DNA of 64,000 nt from an uncultured Muribaculum sp. (GCA_910587665.1 CAJUMZ010000002.1:186001-250000); one strand, 5' to 3'; counted from the first letter of the stretch, positions 24,307 to 33,998 are shown. Program-made: numbers and translations. Notes: generated from the letters alone by a model not told the origin.

Positions 24307-25653
24307 ATGATTGAGACATTTTTCAAAGGACTGCTTTACGACATCTTTGAACTGCTAAACGGCATAATGGTGTGCTTTTCCACCAATCTGTCGTGGGAGG
24401 TGGCTCTTTCTACCTATTGGTTTCTGTTCATCATCGAGTTTCCGCGCTATTACCTCATCGACATCATCACGGCGATACGCCACGTGTTTCTCCACAAGTC
24501 CATGCGCCGCCGCGACACCGTGGCTCGCAACCTGCTCTACACCGAGATGCCGCTTGTGTCAATACTCGCTCCGGGCAAGAATGAGGGGAGCCACATCTTC
24601 AAGCTTGTCGAGTCGCTGCGTGAGCAGACCTACCAGAATTTCGAGATAATAATCGTCGACGACGGTTCCGACGACGCCACCCCGATAATATGCAACGACC
24701 TGCAGCGTGCCGGCTACATCACCAAGTTTTTCCGTCTGAATCTCGGAGGAGGAAAGGCTTGTGCGGCAAACTTCGCCGCATCCCACGCCTCAGGCAAGTA
24801 CATTATCCACCTTGACGCCGACAGCTCGCTCGACCGCGACGCTATCGAAAAGATCCTGATACCGTTTTATTTCGACCGCAACATAAAGGGTGTAGGCGGG
24901 TGCATCAAGGTGCGTAACGCCCATGCCTCGCTCTGCTCTACCCTGCAGGCACTCGAATACCTGAAGACAATCATGGTAGGGCGAATGGGCTCCAACATGC
25001 TCGGCATATACCATATAATCTCCGGAGCATTCGGAGCGTTTGAGACCGAGGCTATCCGCGAGGTAGGATGCTGGGACATAGGACCGGGACTTGACGGCGA
25101 CATCACCCAGAAGCTGCGCAAGGCAGGCTACAAGGTATGGTTTGCCAACAATGCAGTGTGCATGACCAACGTGCCTACCTCCTGGGCGAAGCTTTTCAAG
25201 CAGCGAAAACGCTGGTCAAAGTCACTCGTGCGTTTCCGTATACGCAAGCACAAGGATATCCTTTGGAGCGACCGCAACTTCTCTTTCCTCAACATGATGT
25301 CCAACATGGAGAATATCGTATATGACTTCGCGTTCAACTACGTATGGTTCTTCTATATCATCATGCTCTTTTTCATGAACGTCGACCGCCTGTGGGAGAT
25401 TATCGTCATCGGCTACCTGATAAGGATGGCATTTGCAATCGTGGCTTTCGGCGTGATTCTCATCGTGACCGAGCGGCCGCGCGAGGAGGCAAAACTCTTT
25501 CCTTACGTATTTATCACAACATTCTATACCGGATATTTCTTACGTATAACGCGACTTATCGCCCACACATCGGAGCTATTCTTCTATTCATCCTACAATG
25601 ATGCCTGGAACCCAAGGAAGACCTCTGATGTGGCGCGTGCAGAAGGCTTATAA
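24307..25653 (+). CDS. Processive family 2 glycosyltransferase (polysaccharide synthase)
   Basis: 448 residues. One or two membrane helices precede the catalytic domain (about 33-58). Motifs: VDDGSDD at 117-123, the metal-binding DADSS at 170-174, GLDGD at 261-265 in the TED-equivalent position, and QRKRW at 299-303, the Q(Q/R)xRW signature of processive synthases. Three or four membrane helices follow (about 330-355, 362-400, 405-430). The whole matches cellulose, hyaluronan and alginate synthase cores, which polymerise and export the chain at once. The gene lies 38 bases after the zinc-ribbon gene. No PilZ domain is attached. Confidence 0.88.
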   Translation: MIETFFKGLLYDIFELLNGIMVCFSTNLSWEVALSTYWFLFIIEFPRYYLIDIITAIRHVFLHKSMRRRDTVARNLLYTEMPLVSILAPGKNEGSHIFKLVESLREQTYQNFEIIIVDDGSDDATPIICNDLQRAGYITKFFRLNLGGGKACAANFAASHASGKYIIHLDADSSLDRDAIEKILIPFYFDRNIKGVGGCIKVRNAHASLCSTLQALEYLKTIMVGRMGSNMLGIYHIISGAFGAFETEAIREVGCWDIGPGLDGDITQKLRKAGYKVWFANNAVCMTNVPTSWAKLFKQRKRWSKSLVRFRIRKHKDILWSDRNFSFLNMMSNMENIVYDFAFNYVWFFYIIMLFFMNVDRLWEIIVIGYLIRMAFAIVAFGVILIVTERPREEAKLFPYVFITTFYTGYFLRITRLIAHTSELFFYSSYNDAWNPRKTSDVARAEGL

Positions 25654-25712
25654 TCAGTTAATATACAACAAGATGCTTACCCCCACACAAAAAATCATTA
25701 AATTCAAGACCA

Positions 25713-26999
25713 ATGAGTGAAACAGTTCTGAAACCGAAAATCGCAGTCCTCGGCCTTGGGTACGTGGGTTTGCCGCTTGCCTGCATGTTTGCCGGTAAAT
25801 ATCCGGTTACAGGACTTGACATCAACAGATCAAGGGTCGACGACCTGAACAGCGGGCTGGACGCCAACAGCGACCTCATGCCCGGAATCCTCAAAACCGC
25901 TCTTGACAATGGACTGACATGCACCTCTGATATTAACGGCATAAAAGATTGCGACGTCTATATCGTGACGGTGCCCACGCCGGTTGACTCCCACAACTTA
26001 CCCGACCTTCAGCCGCTGCGCGATGCAAGCGCAAAGATAGGTCAAGTCATAAGCCCCGGCAACATTGTCATCTATGAATCGACCGTATATCCCGGCACCA
26101 CGGAGGAGGAGTGCATACCGGTGATTGAGGCGGTGTCGGGATTGAAATTCAACCGTGACTTCTTTGCTGGATATTCCCCCGAACGCGTCAATCCGGGAGA
26201 ATACACCCGACCGGTACATAAGATATGCAAGATTGTATCAGGCTCCACTCCGGAGACAGCCGACTTTGTCGAGCGGCTCTACGGATCCGTGCTGGAAGCC
26301 CCCACCCACCGTGCGCCAAGCATCAAGGTGGCGGAAGCGGCAAAGATTCTCGAAAACACCCAGCGTGATGTCGAGATAGCGCTCATCAACGAAGCGGCAA
26401 AACTGTTTAACGCCCTCGGCATCGATACCCACGACGTGATAGAGGCGGCGGCGACAAAATGGAATTTTCAAAAGCTGCATCCGGGACTTGTCGGAGGGCA
26501 TTGTATCGGCGTCGACCCTTACTACCTGATCCACAAGGCGCAGAGCGTAGGCGTCACCACAAGGCTCATGACCGAGGCACGCAGCGTCAACGACAGCATG
26601 TCGCGTTACGTGGCAGAGCGCTCCGCTTTACTACTCAAGACAAAAGGGAAGCCGGAATCCGAAGCCGACGTGCTCCTCCTCGGATTCACCTTCAAGGAAA
26701 ATTGCCGCGACATCCGCAATACCAAGGTGATCGACATCTACAACGAGCTAAGCCGACGCGTGCGACATGTCGATATATTTGACCCGAATGTCGATCCACT
26801 GAAAGCAAAAAGAGATTATAATATTGATATAGTGACTGATGACGAAGATATTTCCGACAAAAAATATGACCTTATCATACATTGCGTATGCCACGCCGCA
26901 TTTAACGATATGACACTTAAAAATTATCTCAATGAAAACGGCGCAATATACGATTTAAAAGGGAAACTAAGCAGGGAGATTGTCGATGAGCGATTGTGA
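25713..26999 (+). CDS. Nucleotide-sugar dehydrogenase (UDP-glucose/UDP-GlcNAc 6-dehydrogenase family)
   Basis: 428 residues. A Rossmann GLGYVGLPLACMFAG motif begins at residue 12. Central features are the ESTVYPGTTEE segment, SPERVNPGEYTR, and the catalytic Cys in GGHCIGVDPYYL (about residue 267). The C-terminal domain has LGFTFKENCRDIRNTK, typical of the TviB/WbpA branch that oxidises UDP-N-acetylhexosamines as well as UDP-glucose or GDP-mannose forms. It makes a uronate donor with NAD. As the last gene of the cluster it suggests that the exported polymer is acidic, in parallel to algD in alginate operons. The exact sugar is unknown. Confidence 0.9.
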   Translation: MSETVLKPKIAVLGLGYVGLPLACMFAGKYPVTGLDINRSRVDDLNSGLDANSDLMPGILKTALDNGLTCTSDINGIKDCDVYIVTVPTPVDSHNLPDLQPLRDASAKIGQVISPGNIVIYESTVYPGTTEEECIPVIEAVSGLKFNRDFFAGYSPERVNPGEYTRPVHKICKIVSGSTPETADFVERLYGSVLEAPTHRAPSIKVAEAAKILENTQRDVEIALINEAAKLFNALGIDTHDVIEAAATKWNFQKLHPGLVGGHCIGVDPYYLIHKAQSVGVTTRLMTEARSVNDSMSRYVAERSALLLKTKGKPESEADVLLLGFTFKENCRDIRNTKVIDIYNELSRRVRHVDIFDPNVDPLKAKRDYNIDIVTDDEDISDKKYDLIIHCVCHAAFNDMTLKNYLNENGAIYDLKGKLSREIVDERL

Positions 27000-27069
27000 A
27001 AATATACAATAAGTACCTACAATTTTCATCCCGAATCATAAATAAATCAACCTTTTAACTGTTAAAATA

Positions 27070-27101
27070 TTTGGCAGATTAATGACTTTTTCATATATTT
27101 G
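27070..27101 (+). promoter_or_regulatory. Promoter of the surface lipoprotein gene
   Basis: TTTG (27070-27073), 20 bases, TATATTTG (27094-27101): a textbook Bacteroidota promoter, with a leader of about 90 bases. Confidence 0.75.
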
Positions 27102-27197
27102 CGCATTATTAACCCAGCAAGGAAAAGTGATCTGACTCACATCATACAGAAACAAACAAACATTTATACCAATCTAACATTCTAATTACAATTAAGG

Positions 27198-29684
27198 ATG
27201 AAAAAAACTAACCTGAACTTGCAGGAAATTTCCCGCAAAAACGCACTCAAGTGTGGAGCCTTGGCACTTGCTCTTGTAGCAATGACAGGCTGTAAGGATG
27301 ACGCACTTGACGTCAACGGCCCGACCGGCACCGATGTAGTAGAGACGGTTGACGGCGTTGACCTTTCTGTTCTATCAAATCCTGCATTGGCTAAGACGTT
27401 CTACAATTCAAGAGCCGCATTTGGCAGCCGTGCAGCGAATGATGTCCCCGAATTCCCCGGCATGCCGGAGTTACCTGAAAACCTTGGCGACATGATTTCC
27501 CTTGACGAAGGATACAAGACCAATCCTTATGCCATATACATAAAGTTGCCACAAGGATCTACAGAAAGCGACATACCGGCCACTCCCAGTTCCAATATCT
27601 ATGTACCGGCAGGCATTTACAAGTCGCTCGAAGCTCCGTTAAAAATAATCTACACCTCTGACGGCTACTACGACGCAGAAAAAAGTTCATACATTCAAGG
27701 TCTTTACAAGGAAGTTACTATTCAATCGCCGAAATTCTACATTGACGGCAACGTGACCATCGGGGGAACCGGAACCGACGCCGACATGGAGATCCACATT
27801 CTTAATGGCGGTAAGCTTACTGACAATAGCGTACTTCAATCCAAGACTACAGTATACGTTTACGGTGGCGGCGATATTCTTCGCGCCAATCAGTCAGCCG
27901 AAAACAGCATTCAGATTCACGGCACATTGATTTCAGCAGCTGCTCTCGTTCATGATGACGTCGACTTCAACTTCCTCGGCGAAGTCTACACTACGGGCAA
28001 GCTTCACGGCAAAAACATCAAGCTTGTAGGCGGCAAGGTTTATGCCGGGTGCTCTGTTACTGCAGAGGAGACCGTCTACCTTACCGGATCCACCTCGGTC
28101 ATTTCTACTGGTTATGTATCTGCCCCCATCGTAGAGCTTGCAGGCGGTGAGCCCTTGACCGTTCTTCTCCGCGACGGCGGCTATCTCAATGCCACCGAGC
28201 AGTTGCGTCTAAAAGACATAGGCAACGTATTTGTAATGGCTGCCGATGGCGACTATGCTATGGTTGAGACTGACGTGCTTGACGTAAACAACAAAGACCT
28301 CAAGGACACTTTCTACAACGTGGCAATCAAATACAACTCCCAGATCGGAACTCAGGAAATCGGAGCCGGCGAGACTGAAGTTCAACTCGAATGGAACGAG
28401 ACCACACAGGTAAACGGCGACATCGAGTATACGGTCGAGGATTCCAACGACCCCTGCGCTCCGAAAGTAGTGACCGGTCCGGAAGATCCCACCCCCGATC
28501 CAGATCCTGAGCTTGAGAATATAGGTCAGATATCGCCAGCAGAACATACTCACCCGATTTCTGCTACCTGCATTTACACCGTAGGAAAAGATGCTTATCT
28601 TTCTTGGCACACCCAGGGCGGTGACTTCCACGGATGTATCGAGCATCTGACCGTTGATAACGGACAGGTAACCCTCAACTCATATCTTGAGACTGCACCC
28701 GCCAACGCCACTTATGGAGCTATCGACTTCAACCACGTGATTTTTGACAACGGCAAGATCTTTGTAGCCGGTGACCATCCCAAGAAAGGCGGTATCCTCG
28801 GCTGGATTGACTGCAATGGCGGAACATTCCCGACCGGCAACGAGGCAAAACTCAATCTCATCACCCTCTACAAAGAGCAATACATTGTTGACGGCGACAC
28901 TCTCTATTCCAATGGTGGATCAGGCAACTGTATCATCCGTAACGGCGAATATTACCAGACTGCATCAGTAGCAGGCTTTGAGACTTTCAACGTTTCAGAT
29001 TTCGCCCAAGCCGCTGACTGGAAGCTCAAGTCAATCGCCAAGCTGCCATCTTGGAAATTTGACCCGGCTCTCGCTGAAGCACCTGCAAACCCATGGCAGC
29101 GTGACGGCTCACGCACAGGCAAGCACATCGCAACCGACGGCGCGAAAGTGGCTATGCTTACGCTCATCAACCGTGACAATGTGGCCAATACAGCCAATGC
29201 CTCTATCAAGGTATTTAATGCCGCTGACGTTAATTACACAACTGAAATCGCTTCCTACGTGGTTGAAGATGTACTTCTTTCACCGGTTGACGGCAAGGAT
29301 GTAATCGCCATCGAAGGTAATGACATATGGGTATGCCTCGGACAAGGCGGCGTAAAACACCTTACCCTTGCAGGCAACACCCTTACCGAAGTCGCTTCAT
29401 TCCGCCTTGCCGACAAGAGCAAAGAGGAGTTGAAGGGCTGGGAAATGTCAGTCAAGGAAGCAGCCGCGGCTTGCGCCAACGGTCTTGCTGTCGACAACAA
29501 CTATGTATATATCGCCCATGGCGGAGCCGGTCTCATCGTTCTTAAGAAAGACGACCTCTCGTTTGTGACCCGCACACGCTACGCCGGAGGCAACTCAGCC
29601 AACTACATCTCCATCAATCCCGACGGTTATATCTATGTAGCATACGGCAAGAGCAAGGTTCAGGTATACGCCTGGAAGAAATAA
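27198..29684 (+). CDS. Large two-part surface lipoprotein
   Basis: 828 residues. The lipoprotein signal ends in AMTGC (Cys near 33), followed by an acidic KDD that may serve surface export in this phylum. The first half (about 100-400) is Gly-rich and beta-helical in look, with repeating turns such as TVYVYGGGDIL and TVYLTGSTSVIST. A PDPDPELEN linker (about 433) leads to a second half (about 445-828) built of beta-propeller blades, ending with NGLAVDNNYVYIAHGGAGLIVLKKDD and YISINPDGYIYVAYGKSKV. The propeller recalls LVIVD-repeat lipoproteins. Function is unknown; adhesion or substrate binding is possible. It has its own promoter and a strong terminator, so it is a single-gene unit. Confidence 0.85.
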   Translation: MKKTNLNLQEISRKNALKCGALALALVAMTGCKDDALDVNGPTGTDVVETVDGVDLSVLSNPALAKTFYNSRAAFGSRAANDVPEFPGMPELPENLGDMISLDEGYKTNPYAIYIKLPQGSTESDIPATPSSNIYVPAGIYKSLEAPLKIIYTSDGYYDAEKSSYIQGLYKEVTIQSPKFYIDGNVTIGGTGTDADMEIHILNGGKLTDNSVLQSKTTVYVYGGGDILRANQSAENSIQIHGTLISAAALVHDDVDFNFLGEVYTTGKLHGKNIKLVGGKVYAGCSVTAEETVYLTGSTSVISTGYVSAPIVELAGGEPLTVLLRDGGYLNATEQLRLKDIGNVFVMAADGDYAMVETDVLDVNNKDLKDTFYNVAIKYNSQIGTQEIGAGETEVQLEWNETTQVNGDIEYTVEDSNDPCAPKVVTGPEDPTPDPDPELENIGQISPAEHTHPISATCIYTVGKDAYLSWHTQGGDFHGCIEHLTVDNGQVTLNSYLETAPANATYGAIDFNHVIFDNGKIFVAGDHPKKGGILGWIDCNGGTFPTGNEAKLNLITLYKEQYIVDGDTLYSNGGSGNCIIRNGEYYQTASVAGFETFNVSDFAQAADWKLKSIAKLPSWKFDPALAEAPANPWQRDGSRTGKHIATDGAKVAMLTLINRDNVANTANASIKVFNAADVNYTTEIASYVVEDVLLSPVDGKDVIAIEGNDIWVCLGQGGVKHLTLAGNTLTEVASFRLADKSKEELKGWEMSVKEAAAACANGLAVDNNYVYIAHGGAGLIVLKKDDLSFVTRTRYAGGNSANYISINPDGYIYVAYGKSKVQVYAWKK

Positions 29685-29716
29685 TCACTGACCTAATCCT
29701 GATTAGCTCCCTATAT

Positions 29717-29750
29717 AAAGCGTGGCATCGTCGGATGCCACGCTTTTTGT
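29717..29750 (+). terminator. Strong intrinsic terminator after the surface lipoprotein
   Basis: A stem of about 13 base pairs (AAGCGTGGCATC and its complement) around a GTCG loop is followed by a run of T. It cleanly separates the lipoprotein gene from the sensor kinase. Confidence 0.9.
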
Positions 29751-29817
29751 TATTCTTTTATGCCGTAAAACATATGTTATTTTTTCACTCCCATATATGA
29801 TTACATCCGAAATTTAT

Positions 29818-29825
29818 TAACTTTG
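29818..29825 (+). promoter_or_regulatory. -7 element of the hybrid sensor kinase gene
   Basis: TAACTTTG, 53 bases before the start codon, in AT-rich DNA after the terminator. No good TTG is present at the proper distance. Confidence 0.45.
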
Positions 29826-29878
29826 CATTTATTCAAATAACTTGTAACCGGTCGATTAATATATCACACAACATATTC

Positions 29879-32800
29879 ATGAAAGATTTCAATCTTATCC
29901 TAAGAGCATTTTTTGCAATAACGGCTATAACGGTATCATCGCTATTCCCGGCGAAAGCCGATACCGGCGACCGGTCAAAGCCGGTCAACAATATACTGGT
30001 CATCAACGCCTACAATGAAGGGGCGCCATGGAGTCAGTCATATATCAACCCGCTTATCCTGGAAGCAGCGAAAAAGCATGACTTCAACATCAGGGTGGAG
30101 CACATGAACATGACATTTGTCACCAACGACACTCTCTACAATAAAATGGTCAGCGGACTCCTTGCACGATTCAAAGAAAACAGACCCGACGGGCTTGTAA
30201 TGATCGGTGAGGCATCGTTCTGCCTTCTCGACACCCTGAAATCAAGTTGGGGCGACCTTCCGGCGGTACTTCTCGGCAACTCGGATAAAGTAGGTCCAAT
30301 GGATTACTATTTCACCGGGACCGAAGGCAACGACACTGACGACAATTTGACTCCGCTCGCCCAATTGCGCAACAAATATGACCTTACATTCATTGAGTCT
30401 CCTTTCATGTACAAGGAGACCATTGATCTCATCATAAAGATGAATCCCCAGCTCGGCAAACTTATTTTCGCGGCCGACCCCTTGGCGAGCAACAGACATC
30501 TTAACAAGAATATAAGCAATTATCTTGCATCGACCTACCCTTCGGTAAGCTATGAATGGCTTGTTGCCGACAATAATAACCGAGGGAAGCTACTTGACTA
30601 TCTTACCACCGACAGCGATAAAAGCGCGTTTCTGTTTTCTTCCTGGTTTTATTCAAAGGAAGACATTAACGGATATCCGCAGCTCATTATGGGAGAATAT
30701 CAGGCTATCCCGTTAGCCATACAGCCGGTATACTCACTACGCGAGGCATATATTTCCAATGGCATACTCGGCGGATATTTCCCGAATTATGATAAAATTA
30801 AAGATACACTTATCAGTTATGTAAACAAGATGAACGATGGTACGAAAATGCGTGACCTCCCGTTCTATTATCCGGAATATCCTGAAGACTTCAGTTACGT
30901 GATAAACTACGAGCAGCTGATACGCGACGGCTACAGCACAGGCGACTGCCCTGAAGACACTGTATTTGTCAACAAGCCCAAAACTCTTTGGGAAAATTAC
31001 AAATGGTATATCATCAGCATAATACTGCTTGTCGTGGCAGTAGCCGCGATCATTGCGCTGCGCTCCAATGCGCTCCGCACTAAAATCAAGGTGACAAGCG
31101 CACATGATGCACTCGTTCGCAACATGCCGATCGCATATGCCCAGGCTACACTCTCGACCGACAGTGAGGGGCATGTCCGGAAAATCAATTATACATCGGG
31201 CAATACTTCCTTTGAGACACTGTATACTCAGAACGGAGCTGACGATGCCGACTCGTTCTTTAGCATGGAGTCGCTAAAAAGGCTGATTGATACGGCATTC
31301 AATGAAGGACATTCAGTTACATTCACCCACTATTTCAAGACAACCGACTCATATTTTGAGTTTCTGATTGTACCAAACAAAGAAAACAACTCCGTAGACA
31401 TATTCGGAAGTGACATAACCAAACGCAGCAAAGCGGAAAACACTCTCCGCAATTCACGCAAGCAGCTTGAAATGACCCTTAACGTAGCCCACATAATACC
31501 GTGGCGATGGGATGTCAAGACACAGCGCATATATTGCGAAAGCCAGCGTATACTGAAACACCTTAAGTTCCCCACCCTGCGCGGATCGCGGCGGGGCATG
31601 AACATAATCGATTCAAGCGAGTATTTCCAACGCATTCACCGCGACGACCTGCCCCGTGTTCGCCAGTCCTATCAGGAACTTGTCGACGGCAAGGCAAACT
31701 ATGTCAAGGAGGAATTCCGTATCGTGACCAACGACAATGGCAAAGAGATCATCGACTGGATGGAAGTAAACGCCGCTGTCGACGATACTGACGACACCGG
31801 CCGCCCGATCTCACTCGTCGGCTCACTCTTGCTTATCACAGAGAGAAAGAAGCAGGAAAACGCGCTTATACACGCCAAAGAACAGGCAAGCGAGTCCGAC
31901 AAGCTAAAATCGGCTTTCCTCGCCAACATGAGCCACGAAATCCGCACTCCGCTGAATGCCATCGTCGGATTCTCCAACCTGCTCGCCAACACCGACGACG
32001 CAGAGAAAAAAGAGAAGTTCATCGGCATCATCGAAAACAACAACCAACTGCTACTGCAACTCATCAGTGATATCCTTGACCTCGCGAAAGTCGAGGCAAA
32101 CACACTTGAGTTCATATACCATCCCACCGACCTCAACGAGCTTATCCGCAATCTTGAAAGCACAGTGAGGATGAGAGTCAAGCCTGGCGTTGTGCTTAAC
32201 TTCAACCTCGGGGCGGCGGAGTGTATGGTACGCGCCGAGCGCAACCGTCTGTCGCAGGTACTCATCAACATGCTCACCAACGCCTGCAAGTTTACCGACC
32301 GCGGAAGCATCACCTTCGGCTATGAGCTGCGTGGCAACGAGATCTATTTCTTTGTGCGCGACACCGGTATCGGTATCGCCCCCGAAAAGCAGAAGAGCGT
32401 GTTCCAGCGTTTCACCAAGCTCAACAACTTTGTGCAGGGCACCGGTCTCGGTCTGTCAATCAGCCAAAGCATCATAGAAAAAATGGGAGGAAAAATCGGG
32501 GTCGAATCACCCGGTGAAGGTCTTGGCTCTACATTCTGGTTCACCATACCCTACCTCCCCGTACAGGAATCAGAGACAAAGGCACAGCATGAGGATATAG
32601 AAATCGCAAGCGCACAGCCCAAAGAGACTATCAAGCGTCAGGATAAGCTGACCCTGCTCGTGGCAGAGGACAATGAAAGCAACTACCTGCTTTTCGAAAC
32701 TATACTGTCCAACGACTACAACCTCATCCACGCATGGGACGGCAGGGAGGCTGTAGACCTGTTCAAGCAGCACCAGCCAAATATCATCATAATGGATATC

Positions 32801-33016
32801 AACATGCCGAACATGGATGGATACGAGGCCACAAGGGAGATCAGAAAAGTATCGAAAACAGTACCCATCATTGCCGTCACCGCCTATGCCTTCGCCTCCG
32901 ACAAGGAGCGCATCATGGAAAACGGCTTCAACGGCTACGTGAGCAAGCCGGTTAATGCCACCAAGCTCAAATCGGAGATCAAGTCAACCGTCGATTCCTC
33001 ATTTATTTTGCTCTAA
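29879..33016 (+). CDS. Hybrid sensor histidine kinase with periplasmic binding-protein-like sensor
   Basis: 1045 residues. A signal peptide precedes a periplasmic domain of about 330 residues, which begins NILVINAYNEGAPWSQSYINP and resembles ABC-type substrate-binding (ABC_sub_bind) folds. One membrane helix lies near 373-393. The cytoplasmic part has two PAS-like regions (about 405-510, 520-665), a HisKA domain with phospho-His686 in NMSHEIRTPLNAIVGF, an ATPase domain (N box in NMLTNACKF, then DTGIGI and GTGLGLSI), and a receiver with Asp973 in IMDINMPNMDG. No output DNA-binding domain is attached, so it must pass phosphate to a protein elsewhere. The ligand is unknown. It stands alone between two terminators, just after the surface lipoprotein. 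Confidence 0.92.
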   Translation: MKDFNLILRAFFAITAITVSSLFPAKADTGDRSKPVNNILVINAYNEGAPWSQSYINPLILEAAKKHDFNIRVEHMNMTFVTNDTLYNKMVSGLLARFKENRPDGLVMIGEASFCLLDTLKSSWGDLPAVLLGNSDKVGPMDYYFTGTEGNDTDDNLTPLAQLRNKYDLTFIESPFMYKETIDLIIKMNPQLGKLIFAADPLASNRHLNKNISNYLASTYPSVSYEWLVADNNNRGKLLDYLTTDSDKSAFLFSSWFYSKEDINGYPQLIMGEYQAIPLAIQPVYSLREAYISNGILGGYFPNYDKIKDTLISYVNKMNDGTKMRDLPFYYPEYPEDFSYVINYEQLIRDGYSTGDCPEDTVFVNKPKTLWENYKWYIISIILLVVAVAAIIALRSNALRTKIKVTSAHDALVRNMPIAYAQATLSTDSEGHVRKINYTSGNTSFETLYTQNGADDADSFFSMESLKRLIDTAFNEGHSVTFTHYFKTTDSYFEFLIVPNKENNSVDIFGSDITKRSKAENTLRNSRKQLEMTLNVAHIIPWRWDVKTQRIYCESQRILKHLKFPTLRGSRRGMNIIDSSEYFQRIHRDDLPRVRQSYQELVDGKANYVKEEFRIVTNDNGKEIIDWMEVNAAVDDTDDTGRPISLVGSLLLITERKKQENALIHAKEQASESDKLKSAFLANMSHEIRTPLNAIVGFSNLLANTDDAEKKEKFIGIIENNNQLLLQLISDILDLAKVEANTLEFIYHPTDLNELIRNLESTVRMRVKPGVVLNFNLGAAECMVRAERNRLSQVLINMLTNACKFTDRGSITFGYELRGNEIYFFVRDTGIGIAPEKQKSVFQRFTKLNNFVQGTGLGLSISQSIIEKMGGKIGVESPGEGLGSTFWFTIPYLPVQESETKAQHEDIEIASAQPKETIKRQDKLTLLVAEDNESNYLLFETILSNDYNLIHAWDGREAVDLFKQHQPNIIIMDINMPNMDGYEATREIRKVSKTVPIIAVTAYAFASDKERIMENGFNGYVSKPVNATKLKSEIKSTVDSSFILL

Positions 33017-33042
33017 ACAAATACTTTTTTCATTGATGTAAT

Positions 33043-33079
33043 CGGGGATGCTCAAAAAAATTGACGCATCCCCGCCTTT
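33043..33079 (+). terminator. Hairpin terminator after the sensor kinase
   Basis: CGGGGATGC (33043-33051) pairs with GCATCCCCG (33066-33074) around a 14-base loop, followed by CTTTTA. It may also stop the minus-strand LicD operon coming from the right. Confidence 0.8.
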
Positions 33080-33094
33080 TATACCCTTGACACT

Positions 33095-33174
33095 GCGGTC
33101 GACCTCCCGGTCGCCCCTACAACGCATGCGCCACCTTTCACACAAAACGTAGGGGCGACCGGAAGGTCGACCGC
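33095..33174. repeat. Dispersed inverted-repeat element, copy 3
   Basis: Arms 33095-33120 and 33149-33174 (26 bases each, one mismatch between them) flank a 28-base spacer. The arms are nearly identical to those at 11922-12027, while the spacer differs in length and sequence. It lies between convergent genes, right after the kinase terminator. Confidence 0.85.
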
Positions 33175-33197
33175 CCACCGACAATCGGGAATCTCAA

Positions 33198-33998
33198 CTA
33201 AATCTGTAACCGTATATTTGACGCGTGTACCTGAATTTTGTCCGGATCGGGAAGACGCATATAATCACCGTAGATACGCCTCAGATATGCGTCAGGATCG
33301 GCGGGAGCCTTAAACCGGTATCCCTCAAAGTCGATTTCCGACACAGGAAGCAACTCCGGCAACTCTCGCGGAGCGGAAAAGAAGCTTGGCATTACATGGC
33401 GCATACGTGTGCCGGCACCTATGCGGCTGACCGCCGACAACACAGGAAACAGCACCCCGTGCAAAAGCCCTCTGAGCACATGACTCCGTAGCGAGCGCGG
33501 CGATTTTACGCGCCATTTCAGCTCCGTGCCTACGAGCTTGCATCCGAGCCGGTGAAGCGCGCGCGATGATGACGGAGCAAGAGTAAATATGTCAATGTAG
33601 CATCCCCTGTATTTCAACAGCGAGTCAAGCCCGTTACTCTCCTCTACCAGCGAGCCGAGGTCGCGCAATTTCCCGAAGGCAAACAAAAACTCCGGATCAT
33701 TTTCAGTAGTCTGCACCACATAGCGGGGATCACCGCGGCGCTCGACAGCAGCCTTGAATCGCGGAAAGTCGGTGGCAAGCATCTCGACATCCACATCGTC
33801 ATCCCAAGGGATAAACCCGCCGTGGCGCATAGCACCTATCAAAGTGCCGGAACTGAGCCAATAAGGTATGCCATCCTGACGGCACACTTCATCTATATAC
33901 TTTAGCATCTCAAGCAGTTTCAACTGATGGTCGCGCAGAAGCGAACCGTCGGGGTTAAAGCGTCGACGCAAGTCGGCTTGAATATCAGCATCAATCAT
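33198..33998 (-). CDS. LicD-family phospho-amino-alcohol transferase
   Basis: 266 residues. The LicD core YWLSSGTLIGAMRHGGFIPWDDDVDVEM spans about 46-73, with acidic catalytic residues Asp66-68 and Asp70. The family transfers phosphocholine or related phospho-amino-alcohols (or phosphonates) from a CDP carrier to sugars of teichoic acid, lipopolysaccharide or glycans. It is the last gene of a four-gene minus-strand operon; its start overlaps the flippase gene by eight bases. The fused nucleotidyltransferase upstream is the likely maker of its CDP-activated donor. The group transferred is unknown. Confidence 0.9.
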   Translation of the reverse strand: MIDADIQADLRRRFNPDGSLLRDHQLKLLEMLKYIDEVCRQDGIPYWLSSGTLIGAMRHGGFIPWDDDVDVEMLATDFPRFKAAVERRGDPRYVVQTTENDPEFLFAFGKLRDLGSLVEESNGLDSLLKYRGCYIDIFTLAPSSSRALHRLGCKLVGTELKWRVKSPRSLRSHVLRGLLHGVLFPVLSAVSRIGAGTRMRHVMPSFFSAPRELPELLPVSEIDFEGYRFKAPADPDAYLRRIYGDYMRLPDPDKIQVHASNIRLQI

